A stretch of 64,000 nt of DNA from DASRDU01 sp046331565 (GTDB taxonomy: Bacteria > Acidobacteriota > Blastocatellia > RBC074). The DNA lies in assembly GCA_046331565.1 (NCBI GenBank), contig JAXLQP010000002.1:1302001-1366000 (forward strand), read 5' to 3'. Position 1 is the first letter of the stretch, and each line of letters opens with the position of its first letter. Below the pieces are notes generated by a model. The model made no database searches. It was not told where the DNA came from and worked only from the letters and a program-made list of their open reading frames with translations. A program made the translations under genes and the position numbers. Positions 40,955-49,862 of this stretch are shown one piece after another.

Positions 40955-42751
40955 TCAATCCGTAACATCAGAAGTCGGATAATTCAGCAGCATCGGCACT
41001 TCAGAGTCAGCCCTGAGCAGCCAGATGCGCCTGTCCCTGAAATATTCAATCAGGCGGCGGTTCTGCTGCTGATTTATCTCACGTGCCCAGACGATGTGCG
41101 AACCGTCAATATCAGCTTCGTTGAAAATCCATTCCTTGTGCACCGAATATTTCGGCCCGTAATGCACGATGACCAGATGTTTGCCGGGTTCGTGATTGAG
41201 CCGGTCAATGATCTGTTCACGGTAAAACGTCCACCGGCCCCAGTCGCTGACGTAATAGTCAGCCAGCGTCAGGCAGGTATTGGGAATTGACACCAGAATC
41301 GTCAGCAGGCAGATGCAGACCGCTGCCTGTCCCACCGGCCAGTTGCGCCAGCGCCACGTTTTCAGATAACGGGCGCACTGCAACACGATCAGCAGACCAA
41401 CGCTCGCCACCGGCGCAGCATAATGCGGCCACATCCACGTATTGAGCAGGATGAGCGGAAAGAATAACGCGCAGATCAGCATTGCTGTGCGCATCCATTT
41501 GTCGCCGCCGAAAACCAGCGGCAGCGCCAGCAGCGGAATCAGGAGTGGCCATAACGGAAAGGCCGCGCGCGCCAGCGTCATCACCTTATCCATAATTCCC
41601 GTCACCAGCCCGGCCACTGAGGCTCGCTGCTGCGTGTGCGGCGTCAGTTCCCAGTCAACGTGAACTTCGTGAAAGCGCGCGTGGCGGTAAACAGGTTCAG
41701 GACGCGGTGGCTGCCAAATGAACGAAGGCGCAACATCGTAAGCTTCCTGGTGAATCAGGTAAGGCATGCGTAGCGCTTGGCCCGTCACGCGCCAGTTATA
41801 AAAACTCATGGCTGCCAGCGTGACCAGCATCACCACACAGACCGGCGGGACAATGCACCGGATGGCTGTGCTGATTGAAGCCCATGACTGCCGACCGAAA
41901 TGAACAAGCAGCGCCCCCCCGACAAGCAGGCTCAGCACTGCGCCTTCATACGGGCGGCTGTTGGCCAGCACGGCCATTCCCAGACCCATCAGCCAAGCTT
42001 CGCGGGGGCGTGGCTCGTCAGCCAGGCGTCTGAACGCTCCGATCAGCAGCGCGCCGCCCGTCATCGCCACCGTGCCGCCCCAGTAATTCTGGCTCCATTG
42101 AAAAATTACCGGATGCGCAATCGCCAGCAGGCCGCCCAGCACAGCCCAGCGCGGCGGCAGCCAGGCCATCAGCATCCAGCCGAGCGCCGCGCAGGTCAGC
42201 GCCAGTCCGAGCCACGCCCCCACAATCGGCTGTCCTGTCAGCGCCTGCCCTGCGGCCATCAGCAGCCCCTGTCCTGGCGGATATTTTGAACTGTAAGTCG
42301 GCTGATGAATGATGCCGGGACTTTCGAAATGAACCCACATCGGATGCGTCGGATTGCTCAGCCGTCCGTGTGCAAACGTGTCAGCCGCGAGCAGGTAAGC
42401 AAATTCATCAGTGATGACCGGGCGCGGCATCTTCACGAGCAGCGACATGCCCGCGCTCGCCGCAAACGCCGTCAGCCCGACCAGCGCAATTGACAATGCG
42501 CGTCGCTGCGCGAGGCGATCAAACATACGGCGGAGTTTTTCGATGTGCCTGACGATGACCGATTGTCTGAAAATCGTCAGCAGCGCGACGCCTGCAATCA
42601 CCGCGCAGGTGGGCAGCAGTGAGACCTGCGGCAGATTGATGACATTGGCGACATCATTGGCCGTCAGGTAATAAATCAGAATGATGAGCGGCACAGCGAG
42701 CAGGACAGACGTGTAACACAGTCGCCAGATGCGTTGGCCCGGTTGCGACAT
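40955..42751 (-). CDS. polytopic membrane protein, GT39/PMT-like
   Basis: 598 residues with about ten hydrophobic spans. The loop after the early spans has PRPVITDEFAYLLAADTFAHGRLSNP, a DE-containing motif as in ArnT/PMT-type transferases, then YSSKYPPGQGLLMAAGQ and WSQNYWGGTVAMTGGALL. Family members use polyprenyl-linked sugars on the outer face of the membrane. It is downstream of the GT2 and methyltransferase genes on the same strand, 54 bases after the latter, so it may belong to that pathway. Acceptor unknown. Confidence 0.7.
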   Translation of the reverse strand: MSQPGQRIWRLCYTSVLLAVPLIILIYYLTANDVANVINLPQVSLLPTCAVIAGVALLTIFRQSVIVRHIEKLRRMFDRLAQRRALSIALVGLTAFAASAGMSLLVKMPRPVITDEFAYLLAADTFAHGRLSNPTHPMWVHFESPGIIHQPTYSSKYPPGQGLLMAAGQALTGQPIVGAWLGLALTCAALGWMLMAWLPPRWAVLGGLLAIAHPVIFQWSQNYWGGTVAMTGGALLIGAFRRLADEPRPREAWLMGLGMAVLANSRPYEGAVLSLLVGGALLVHFGRQSWASISTAIRCIVPPVCVVMLVTLAAMSFYNWRVTGQALRMPYLIHQEAYDVAPSFIWQPPRPEPVYRHARFHEVHVDWELTPHTQQRASVAGLVTGIMDKVMTLARAAFPLWPLLIPLLALPLVFGGDKWMRTAMLICALFFPLILLNTWMWPHYAAPVASVGLLIVLQCARYLKTWRWRNWPVGQAAVCICLLTILVSIPNTCLTLADYYVSDWGRWTFYREQIIDRLNHEPGKHLVIVHYGPKYSVHKEWIFNEADIDGSHIVWAREINQQQNRRLIEYFRDRRIWLLRADSEVPMLLNYPTSDVTD

Positions 42752-42805
42752 AAAACGAATCAGGGGCAGTAAAAGATGATTTATCCTTCAGCCGGAGTGA
42801 CGACA

Positions 42806-43513
42806 TCAGCGCGGCTTTGCGCTCAGCACCTGGTACTGCGCGCCGAATGGCCAGCGGGCGAGCGACGGCTCAACAGGTCGCAGCCAGCGCAGCGCCGCCG
42901 GAAAGATAAACAGAAAATCAGTTCGCAGGTGACGGAAGCCGCCGCCCTGCACCAGCCTGCGCGCTTCAGGCGGCGACAGCGTGATCGCATCGTGATCAAA
43001 CGGGCAGCGGCTCATCACGTAGCGCGTGCCGGGATTCCAGGGATTGTTTTCCCACAATGCGAACAGCCCGCCGGGACGCAGCGCGCGATAAATAAAATCA
43101 AGGGCGGCGGCCCGCTCACCAGGCGGAATGTGATGAAAGACGCCGTTGCAGAAAACCAGATCAAATGCACCCTCAGCCTGGTAATCGCTCAGCAAACTGA
43201 ATTGCGCTGAAGCAGAGCCGTAAGTCTGTTGCGCGACCTTCAGCGCCCGGGCCGAAACGTCAACTCCGCGCACTTCGGCGGCTCGGAGCAGTTCAAACAG
43301 GAAGGGCGTCGCCGCGCCGGTTCCGCAGCCGAAATCCATCACGCGCTGAACCCGCTCCTGCCGCTTGTGCAGCAGGTCAGCCAGCCACGCCAGCCGCCCG
43401 CGCGCAAAATATTCCCGGCTCTCGCCCGACACGGCCAGACCCTGCGCCAGCGATTCATCATAATTTCCGGCGTAATTGTCGAATCCGGCTTCACGCTGCG
43501 TGGCTGTTTTCAT
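42806..43513 (-). CDS. class I SAM-dependent methyltransferase
   Basis: 235 residues. Motif I is VMDFGCGTGAATPFLFE; motif II/III are EGAFDLVFCNGVFHHIPPGER and RPGGLFALWENNPWNPGTRY. The start is ATG 43513, only three bases after the GT2 stop, so the two are probably translated together. N-terminal FDNYAGNYDESL resembles lipid- or sugar-methyltransferases. A role in glycolipid or polyprenyl-sugar modification is suggested by the neighbours. Confidence 0.85.
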   Translation of the reverse strand: MKTATQREAGFDNYAGNYDESLAQGLAVSGESREYFARGRLAWLADLLHKRQERVQRVMDFGCGTGAATPFLFELLRAAEVRGVDVSARALKVAQQTYGSASAQFSLLSDYQAEGAFDLVFCNGVFHHIPPGERAAALDFIYRALRPGGLFALWENNPWNPGTRYVMSRCPFDHDAITLSPPEARRLVQGGGFRHLRTDFLFIFPAALRWLRPVEPSLARWPFGAQYQVLSAKPR

Positions 43514-43516
43514 CGC

Positions 43517-44761
43517 TTATCGCCGCCTCAGTCCCAGAATGCTCAGAAAGAAACTCGCCAGCACGACCTGATAACCCAGCACCAGCGAAGTGATGGCCGG
43601 AATCACCAGCCGCAGCGTGACCGAAGGTTGCAGCGGGCCGTAAGAGAGCGAGTCCCAGACGACGAAGACATAGAGCGTCGTCAGCAGTCCGGCCAGCAGC
43701 AGCCCGCCGCCCGTGACCAGCCCGACTTCAAGATTGATGTAACGCAGCAGCCGGTTGAGCTTCGGGTCTTCCGGCAGCAGGCCTTCGCTGATGGCGAAAA
43801 CCTTGGTGAAGACTGCGAAGATGACATTCTGAAAACCGATGACGACGGCGATGGCTGCATAGAGCAGCGTGTGAACGTCAAACGTCACGCTGCCGACGCG
43901 GCGTGGCCCCGGCATCAGCCAGATGCCAGCCGCCAGCCCGAAAAACATCATTGCTAGGCCATGATACAAAAACAGCCAGCGCGGGCTGTAAAGCAGCAGG
44001 AAGCGTAAATGCCGCCAGCCATCACGCCAGCTTCGCAGGTGCGGCGGGCGGCTGCGCCCGTCCGGCGAAAGCGTGGTCGGCACTTCGGTCACGCGCAGTT
44101 TGTGCAGCGTCGCCTTGACCACCATTTCGCTGGCGAACTCCATGCCGGTCGTGCGCAGATCAAGCGCCTCAATCGCGGCTTTACTGAACCCCCTCAGGCC
44201 GCAGTGAAAATCACCGCACGGGCTGTGAAACAGCACCCGGCCAATGCCGGTCAGCACGGGATTGCCCAGATACCTGTGCAGCGGCGGCATGGCGCCCGAT
44301 TTGATGCCGCCTGCGAAGCGATTGCCCATGACCAGATCAAAACCATCGCGCAGCTTTGTAATGAACGGGCCGAGATTCGTGAAGTCGTAGCTGTCATCAG
44401 CATCGCCCATAATCACGTATTTGCCGCGTGCCGCTGCGATGCCGCCCATCAGCGCGCTGCCGTAACCTTTCGCTTCGACATCAACCACCGTTGCGCCGCA
44501 GCGCAGCGCGATTGACTGCGAACCGTCGGTGCTGCCGTTGTCGGCAATGATGACCTCGCCTGCGACATTCAGCCGCCGCAGCGCAGCGAAGGCTTTGGTG
44601 ATGCAGACTTCCAGCGTTTCGGCCTCGTTCAGGCAGGGCATGACAATCGAAACTTCCGGTTCAGCGCCGGGCTGAATGACTGCGGTGACGTCGGATGAAA
44701 AGGCGCGGGCCAGTGTCGGCACAGGATTATTGCTGCTCATTCCCTGATGATTCGGTGACAT
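43517..44761 (-). CDS. GT2 glycosyltransferase with membrane tail (dolichol-phosphate glucosyl/mannosyltransferase type)
   Basis: 414 residues. The catalytic domain has VSIVMPCLNEAETLEVCI, IIADNGSTDGS, and the metal motif GDADDSYDF (DxD-like), then GNRFAGGIKSGAMPPLHRYLGN. The last 150 residues hold four or so membrane spans (LLLYSPRWLFLYHGLAMMFFGLAAG...). This layout fits enzymes that make polyprenyl-phosphate sugars as donors for GT39-type enzymes, and a GT39-like gene is two genes downstream. The start could also be ATG 44740. Confidence 0.88.
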   Translation of the reverse strand: MSPNHQGMSSNNPVPTLARAFSSDVTAVIQPGAEPEVSIVMPCLNEAETLEVCITKAFAALRRLNVAGEVIIADNGSTDGSQSIALRCGATVVDVEAKGYGSALMGGIAAARGKYVIMGDADDSYDFTNLGPFITKLRDGFDLVMGNRFAGGIKSGAMPPLHRYLGNPVLTGIGRVLFHSPCGDFHCGLRGFSKAAIEALDLRTTGMEFASEMVVKATLHKLRVTEVPTTLSPDGRSRPPHLRSWRDGWRHLRFLLLYSPRWLFLYHGLAMMFFGLAAGIWLMPGPRRVGSVTFDVHTLLYAAIAVVIGFQNVIFAVFTKVFAISEGLLPEDPKLNRLLRYINLEVGLVTGGGLLLAGLLTTLYVFVVWDSLSYGPLQPSVTLRLVIPAITSLVLGYQVVLASFFLSILGLRRR

Positions 44762-44980
44762 CCTTGAATTACAACTCTGAGACTTGAAAATTCAGGGCCT
44801 GCTGAGATGCGAATGGGGCGGGCGTTGAAGTCCTGATGAGGACAAATCTTCAGGTCTGAGGCTGACCCGAAAGCGGCGTCAATCTACCAGAATGCGTGCT
44901 GAGTGTCGAGAAATTTGTCCGCGCCAGAGGCCGCCGACACGCGCGCGGGCCGCCGATTAAGGCCCGGTCGCAATTGTGCA

Positions 44981-45009
44981 TTGCCGCCCGCTGACCGCTC
45001 CCCTATAAT
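44981..45009 (+). promoter_or_regulatory. sigma70-like promoter of argF
   Basis: TTGCCG (44981-44986), 17 bases, TATAAT (45004-45009; perfect -10). The start of transcription would lie about 40 bases before the TTG start codon. Confidence 0.6.
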
Positions 45010-45055
45010 CGCCAGCTTCATTTCCGATCACCCCTCGACAGGAGCTGAACCGACA

Positions 45056-45985
<930 letters not shown>

Positions 45986-46013
45986 AGTGCGGAATGCGGA
46001 ATGCGGAGTGCGG
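45986..46013 (+). repeat. heptad tandem repeat, (G/A)TGCGGA unit
   Basis: GTGCGGA, ATGCGGA, ATGCGGA, GTGCGGA, four consecutive heptads directly after the argF stop. A weak inverted match (GCACTCCGTCATTC) lies at about 46024-46037. Confidence 0.85.
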
Positions 46014-46079
46014 AACGAAAACCGGCACTCCGTCATTCACTCATCAGCAATGTTCGAAACGTAATCAGTAATACCCAGG

Positions 46080-47837
46080 ATGAACTCCGCAGACTCAACG
46101 CTCAATTCTGAAACAAACCCTCAGCCATCCGCACCACGCGCTTCGCACTCAAAGAGCATCGCCCGTTCTGCCGGCATCGTCAGCCTGGCGGTGATGGGCA
46201 GCCGCGTGCTGGGGCTGGTGCGCGAACAGGTCTTTGCTTTTTATTTCGGCGCTTCGTTCGCCAATGACGCTTTCATCGTTGCCTTTCGCATTCCAAATTT
46301 ACTGCGCGACCTGTTTGCCGAAGGCGCGCTTTCGTCCGCTTTCGTAACGACGTTCTCACAGACGCTCAAACAGAAGGGCGACCGCGAAGCGTGGCGGCTG
46401 GCCAATCTGGTCAACAATGCGCAGATCATCGTGCTCTCGCTGATTGTCCTGCTCGGCATCATCTTTGCGCCGCAGATTGTGGACTGGATGATGCACCCGC
46501 CGGAACTTTTCGGCTTTACGATGCAGGCCGCCCGGTTGCGCGATCCGGCCAAAGCCGAACTGACCACGCAACTGGCCGTCACGATGACGCGCATTATGTT
46601 CCCGTTCCTGCTGATGATTTCACTGGCAGCGGTGGCGATGGGCGTGCTGAACACGAAAGACCGCTTCGGCGTTCCGGCTTCGGCTTCGACGCTTTTCAAT
46701 GTTGGTTCGATTTTCGGCGGGTTGGGCGCGGCTTATCTGCTGGCGCCGGGTTACGTCACGGCGGTTACTTCAGGATTGCTGCACGGGCACAAGCCGCCGC
46801 TCGATGTTGATGGCGCGGCGCGGGCAATTGTAGGAATGGCCATTGGAACGCTGGTGGGCGGAATGATGCAGTGGCTGATTCAGGTGCCGAGCCTGCGCGC
46901 CGTTGGTTATCGCTGGCAGCCGATTCTGAGTTTCCGCGATGAAGGCATGCGGCAGGTGCTGCGGCTGATGGCTCCGGCCATCGTCGGCGCGTCAGCCGTG
47001 CAGGTGAATGTGGTCATCAATACGACGCTCGCGGCTGGTTTGGGCGAAGGCGCGATTTCGTGGCTTGGTTATGCCTTCCGGCTGATTCTGTTTCCGATTG
47101 GCGTGTTCGGCGTGGCGATTTCAACGGCGACGCTGCCGGTGGCTTCGCGCGCGGCGGTCGAAGACCTGAACAGATTTCGTCACACCATCGCCTCATCGCT
47201 GCGCCTGACGATGCTGCTCAACATTCCGTCCACGGTCGGCCTGATGATTCTCAGCCAGCCGATCATTGCGCTGATTTACCAGCACGGCAGCTTTTCGGCG
47301 CAGGACACGCGGCAGGCCGCATCGGCGCTGGTCTGGTACGCGCTCGGACTGACGGCCTATTCAATGATCAAGATTCTCGCTCCGGCGTTTTACGCGCTCG
47401 GTGACACGCGCATTCCGATGATGACCAGCGTGCTGTCAATCGTAACGAATTACGCCGTCGCCACGCTGACCATCAATCAGTTCGGCCATCGCGCGCTGGC
47501 GCTTTCGATTTCGGCAGTGGCGATTGTCAACTGCGTGCTGCTGATGTTCTTTCTGCGGCGACGGCTCGGCGGCATCGAAGGGCGCGGGCTGCTGCTGTCA
47601 TTCGGTCAGGTGACGCTGGCTTCGCTGGTGATGGGCGCGGTGTGCTGGTTCATCAGCGGACAGGCCGCGCATCTGCTCGGCACGGCATCGCTGCTGGCGC
47701 GAGTGCTGACAGTCGGCGTGTCAGTCGCAACCGGCGCGCTCGTCTTTGTCCTGGCCGCAAAGGTTCTGAGAGTCAGCGAACTCAATCAACTGATCGCAGT
47801 AGTGGAACGCAGGCTGGGCCGGAAGCGGAACAACTGA
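46080..47837 (+). CDS. murJ: lipid II flippase MurJ (MviN family)
   Basis: 585 residues with about 14 hydrophobic spans. Signature segments: GSRVLGLVREQVFAFYFGAS, AFRIPNLLRDLFAEGALSSAFV, and in the second half INTTLAAGLGEGAISWLGYAFRL and PIGVFGVAISTATLPVASR. MurJ moves lipid II across the inner membrane for peptidoglycan synthesis. ATG 46080 follows argF by 94 bases; co-transcription is uncertain because the heptad repeat intervenes. The end of the gene is followed by a large palindromic repeat block. Confidence 0.95.
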   Translation: MNSADSTLNSETNPQPSAPRASHSKSIARSAGIVSLAVMGSRVLGLVREQVFAFYFGASFANDAFIVAFRIPNLLRDLFAEGALSSAFVTTFSQTLKQKGDREAWRLANLVNNAQIIVLSLIVLLGIIFAPQIVDWMMHPPELFGFTMQAARLRDPAKAELTTQLAVTMTRIMFPFLLMISLAAVAMGVLNTKDRFGVPASASTLFNVGSIFGGLGAAYLLAPGYVTAVTSGLLHGHKPPLDVDGAARAIVGMAIGTLVGGMMQWLIQVPSLRAVGYRWQPILSFRDEGMRQVLRLMAPAIVGASAVQVNVVINTTLAAGLGEGAISWLGYAFRLILFPIGVFGVAISTATLPVASRAAVEDLNRFRHTIASSLRLTMLLNIPSTVGLMILSQPIIALIYQHGSFSAQDTRQAASALVWYALGLTAYSMIKILAPAFYALGDTRIPMMTSVLSIVTNYAVATLTINQFGHRALALSISAVAIVNCVLLMFFLRRRLGGIEGRGLLLSFGQVTLASLVMGAVCWFISGQAAHLLGTASLLARVLTVGVSVATGALVFVLAAKVLRVSELNQLIAVVERRLGRKRNN

Positions 47838-48174
47838 TGACGACACCCGGAATAGTGCAAATCGCGGTGTCCGACAAGCTGCCAGCCAATAGTATCTGCA
47901 CAAGTCAAAGCTGCCCCTGTATTCTGCCGCGCCAGCGGCAATTGATTTTAGCCCGGTCTTTCAAGGCCGGGAAAAGAGCGGGCGAAGTCAGCAAAGTCGC
48001 GTCAGCGACGGTTGAAGCGGCTGGCCCGACTCAACCGTCGCTGACGCGACTCCGAACATTTCTGTCGACTCTTTCCCCGGCCTTGAAAGACCGGGCTAAA
48101 GTCACGCAGTCGCTGACGCGACGGAGTTGTGCAGATACTATTGACTGGCAGCTTGTCGGACATATTCAGATAAA
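47838..48174. repeat. triple nested palindrome between murJ and a membrane protein
   Basis: Three concentric inverted repeats: outer 47868-47903 with 48127-48162 (36 bases, one mismatch); middle 47947-47978 with 48069-48100 (32 bases, one mismatch); inner 47996-48015 with 48031-48050 (20 bases, perfect). The inner unit GTCGCTGACGCGAC appears once more at 48109-48122. A folded structure would span 295 bases. No gene is present; open frames across it are chance. Confidence 0.9.
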
Positions 48175-48642
48175 TCACCTGACTTCAAACAAAAGTTTTT
48201 TTTCGGACAGCGGAACGAGAATCCGGCTGCCTTCGGCTGACGGGCGCACGGCGTAAACCTGCGCGGTGTGGCTGCCGGGCACGAGTTTCAATGTTTCGGG
48301 CGCAAAGCTGAAACCGTGAAAGGGACTGGTCGTGGCTCCGGCGCTGACCAGATCATCGCGTCTTTCACCGGCTGTGCTGACGGCGGCAAAGCGGCCATCA
48401 ATGAACAACTGCACTTCGATGGCTTCACCGGGCCTGTGCGGATCGGCGGCCCATCCGGCGACGCGCTGAGCTGAGACGACATCAACTGCGCCGCGCAACT
48501 GCGGATTGAAATACCAGTACGCCGCCAGCGACACCAGCACACAGATCAGCAGCAGTTCCAGAAATGTTTTCGCCAGCACCGCGTGCAGCAGGCGCGTCGC
48601 CAGTGAAGCGCGGGCCGGTGTGATGTTCGTTGCTGAATTCAT
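48175..48642 (-). CDS. membrane-anchored protein of unknown function
   Basis: 155 residues: one N-terminal span (FLELLLICVLVSLAAYWYF, about residues 27-45) and then a beta-rich extracytoplasmic part with AQRVAGWAADPHRPGEAIEVQLFIDGRFAAVSTAG. The wording VAGWAADPHRPGEAIEVQLFIDG resembles a small domain seen in bacterial surface proteins. No enzyme motif. It follows the APH-like gene by 6 bases on the same strand, suggesting an operon. Confidence 0.65.
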   Translation of the reverse strand: MNSATNITPARASLATRLLHAVLAKTFLELLLICVLVSLAAYWYFNPQLRGAVDVVSAQRVAGWAADPHRPGEAIEVQLFIDGRFAAVSTAGERRDDLVSAGATTSPFHGFSFAPETLKLVPGSHTAQVYAVRPSAEGSRILVPLSEKKLLFEVR

Positions 48643-48648
48643 TGCTGC

Positions 48649-49776
48649 TCAGGCCATATCGCGCGGGCGGCCTTCGTTGTACAGACACAGATAACCGGCG
48701 TCAGCGCCGCGCGTCAGATTCCAGGCGGCTTCGGCGAGCGATTCAACCACCTTGTCATAACCGGCAAAGCGTTCATCGCGGGTCTGACCGTTGTAATAGC
48801 GAAAGTAAATCTGCTGCGCGACGACCGCGACCTTGAAAAGCGCAAAGGTTTCGTAATACGCAATCGCCGAAACATCGCGTCCGGTGCGGGCTGCGTAACG
48901 CTCAATCAGTTCGGCCCGCGTCATCCAGCCGGGCAGCACCGTGACGCTGCGCGCCGCCTGCTGCCGCACCGCCGGGTCATCGCCCTGCGACCAGTAACAA
49001 AGCAGAATGCCCAGATCAACCAGCGGATCGCCAAGTGCAGCCATTTCCCAGTCAAGCACCGCAATCACCCGCGCCGGATCGCGCCCGTCCAGCATCACGT
49101 TATCGAGCTTGTAATCATTGTGCAGCAGCGTCGGACGCTCAGGGTCAGGCGGCAGATTCTTCCAGAGCCATTGCAGCACCTCATTGAGCACCGGCACTTC
49201 GCTTGTTTTAGCGCGCTCCCAGCGTCCGGCCCAGCCTCTGACCTGCCGTTCGAGAAAACCAGCGGGTTTGCCCAGGTTTTCAAGCCCGTGCGCGTGCAGG
49301 TCAATCGAGTGCAGATCAGCCAGCGTATCAATCACGGCTTCGCTGATGCGGCGGCGCAGGTGCAGGTCATTGCCGATTTCGGGCGGCAATTCGCGGCGCA
49401 CGACGAGGCCGCGCCTGCGCTCCATCAGATAAAACGGCGCGCCGATGATTGAAGCGTCTTCGCACAGCAGGTAAGGTTCGGGCGCGAGCGGAAAGACCGG
49501 ATGAATGGCCGCCAGCATGCGGTATTCACGCGGCATATCGTGCGCCGTCGGAGCGACAGGGCCGAACGGCGGGCGGCGCAGCACGAATTCGCGCCCGCCA
49601 GTTCGCACCAGATAAGTCAGGTTGGAGTGGCCGCCGGGGAACTGTTCAATTTCAAATTGCAGATTGCAGATTGCAGATTGCTTTACCTCAAACAGTTCGG
49701 GCAGATGCTCACGCAGGTAAGCTGAGAGCGCCTCAGCATTGATCTCTTCTCCAGGTCGAATCGGTGCAGTGTCCAT
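48649..49776 (-). CDS. APH/ACAD10-like phosphotransferase family protein
   Basis: 375 residues from ATG 49776. Small lobe: FPGGHSNLTYLVRTGGREFVLRRPPFGP. Catalytic loop LLHNDYKLDNVMLDG (HxDxxxxN) and the metal Asp in VIAVLDWEMAALGDPLVDLG. These belong to aminoglycoside-phosphotransferase-like kinases; the group with PFYLMERRRG and GHSNLTYL occurs with acyl-CoA dehydrogenases. The true substrate is unknown; it should not be called an antibiotic-resistance gene. Residues 32-40 (KQSAICNLQ) are encoded by GCAGATT heptads (49659-49681, read in reverse), apparently inserted in frame. Confidence 0.85.
   Translation of the reverse strand: MDTAPIRPGEEINAEALSAYLREHLPELFEVKQSAICNLQFEIEQFPGGHSNLTYLVRTGGREFVLRRPPFGPVAPTAHDMPREYRMLAAIHPVFPLAPEPYLLCEDASIIGAPFYLMERRRGLVVRRELPPEIGNDLHLRRRISEAVIDTLADLHSIDLHAHGLENLGKPAGFLERQVRGWAGRWERAKTSEVPVLNEVLQWLWKNLPPDPERPTLLHNDYKLDNVMLDGRDPARVIAVLDWEMAALGDPLVDLGILLCYWSQGDDPAVRQQAARSVTVLPGWMTRAELIERYAARTGRDVSAIAYYETFALFKVAVVAQQIYFRYYNGQTRDERFAGYDKVVESLAEAAWNLTRGADAGYLCLYNEGRPRDMA
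49659..49681 (+). repeat. heptad repeat GCAGATT inside a reading frame
   Basis: GCAGATT x3 plus GC, within the kinase gene's residues 32-40. The array, with flanking TTTCAAATT, looks like the same class as intergenic heptads at 49803-49860. Confidence 0.85.
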
Positions 49777-49802
49777 AATGATTCCCGCTTGTATGTTGCC
49801 CG

Positions 49803-49860
49803 ATCTCAAATCTCAGTCCCAAATCTCAATCTCAAATCTCAAATCTCAAATTTGAAATTT
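49803..49860. repeat. ATCTCAA-type heptad/hexad repeat between kinase and transporter
   Basis: About eight imperfect units of ATCTCAA ending in the palindrome AAATTTGAAATTT (49848-49860). It lies in the 86-base gap between the DASS and kinase genes. Confidence 0.8.
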
Positions 49861-49862
49861 CA

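Noticed and set aside
47642..48256. Open frame of about 200 codons across the end of murJ and the nested palindrome
   Set aside because: It reads through perfect inverted repeats in both arms and has no ribosome site or family motif.
48649..49776. Aminoglycoside resistance gene
   Set aside because: Motifs fit the broad APH/ACAD10 kinase group of metabolic enzymes; nothing indicates drug specificity.
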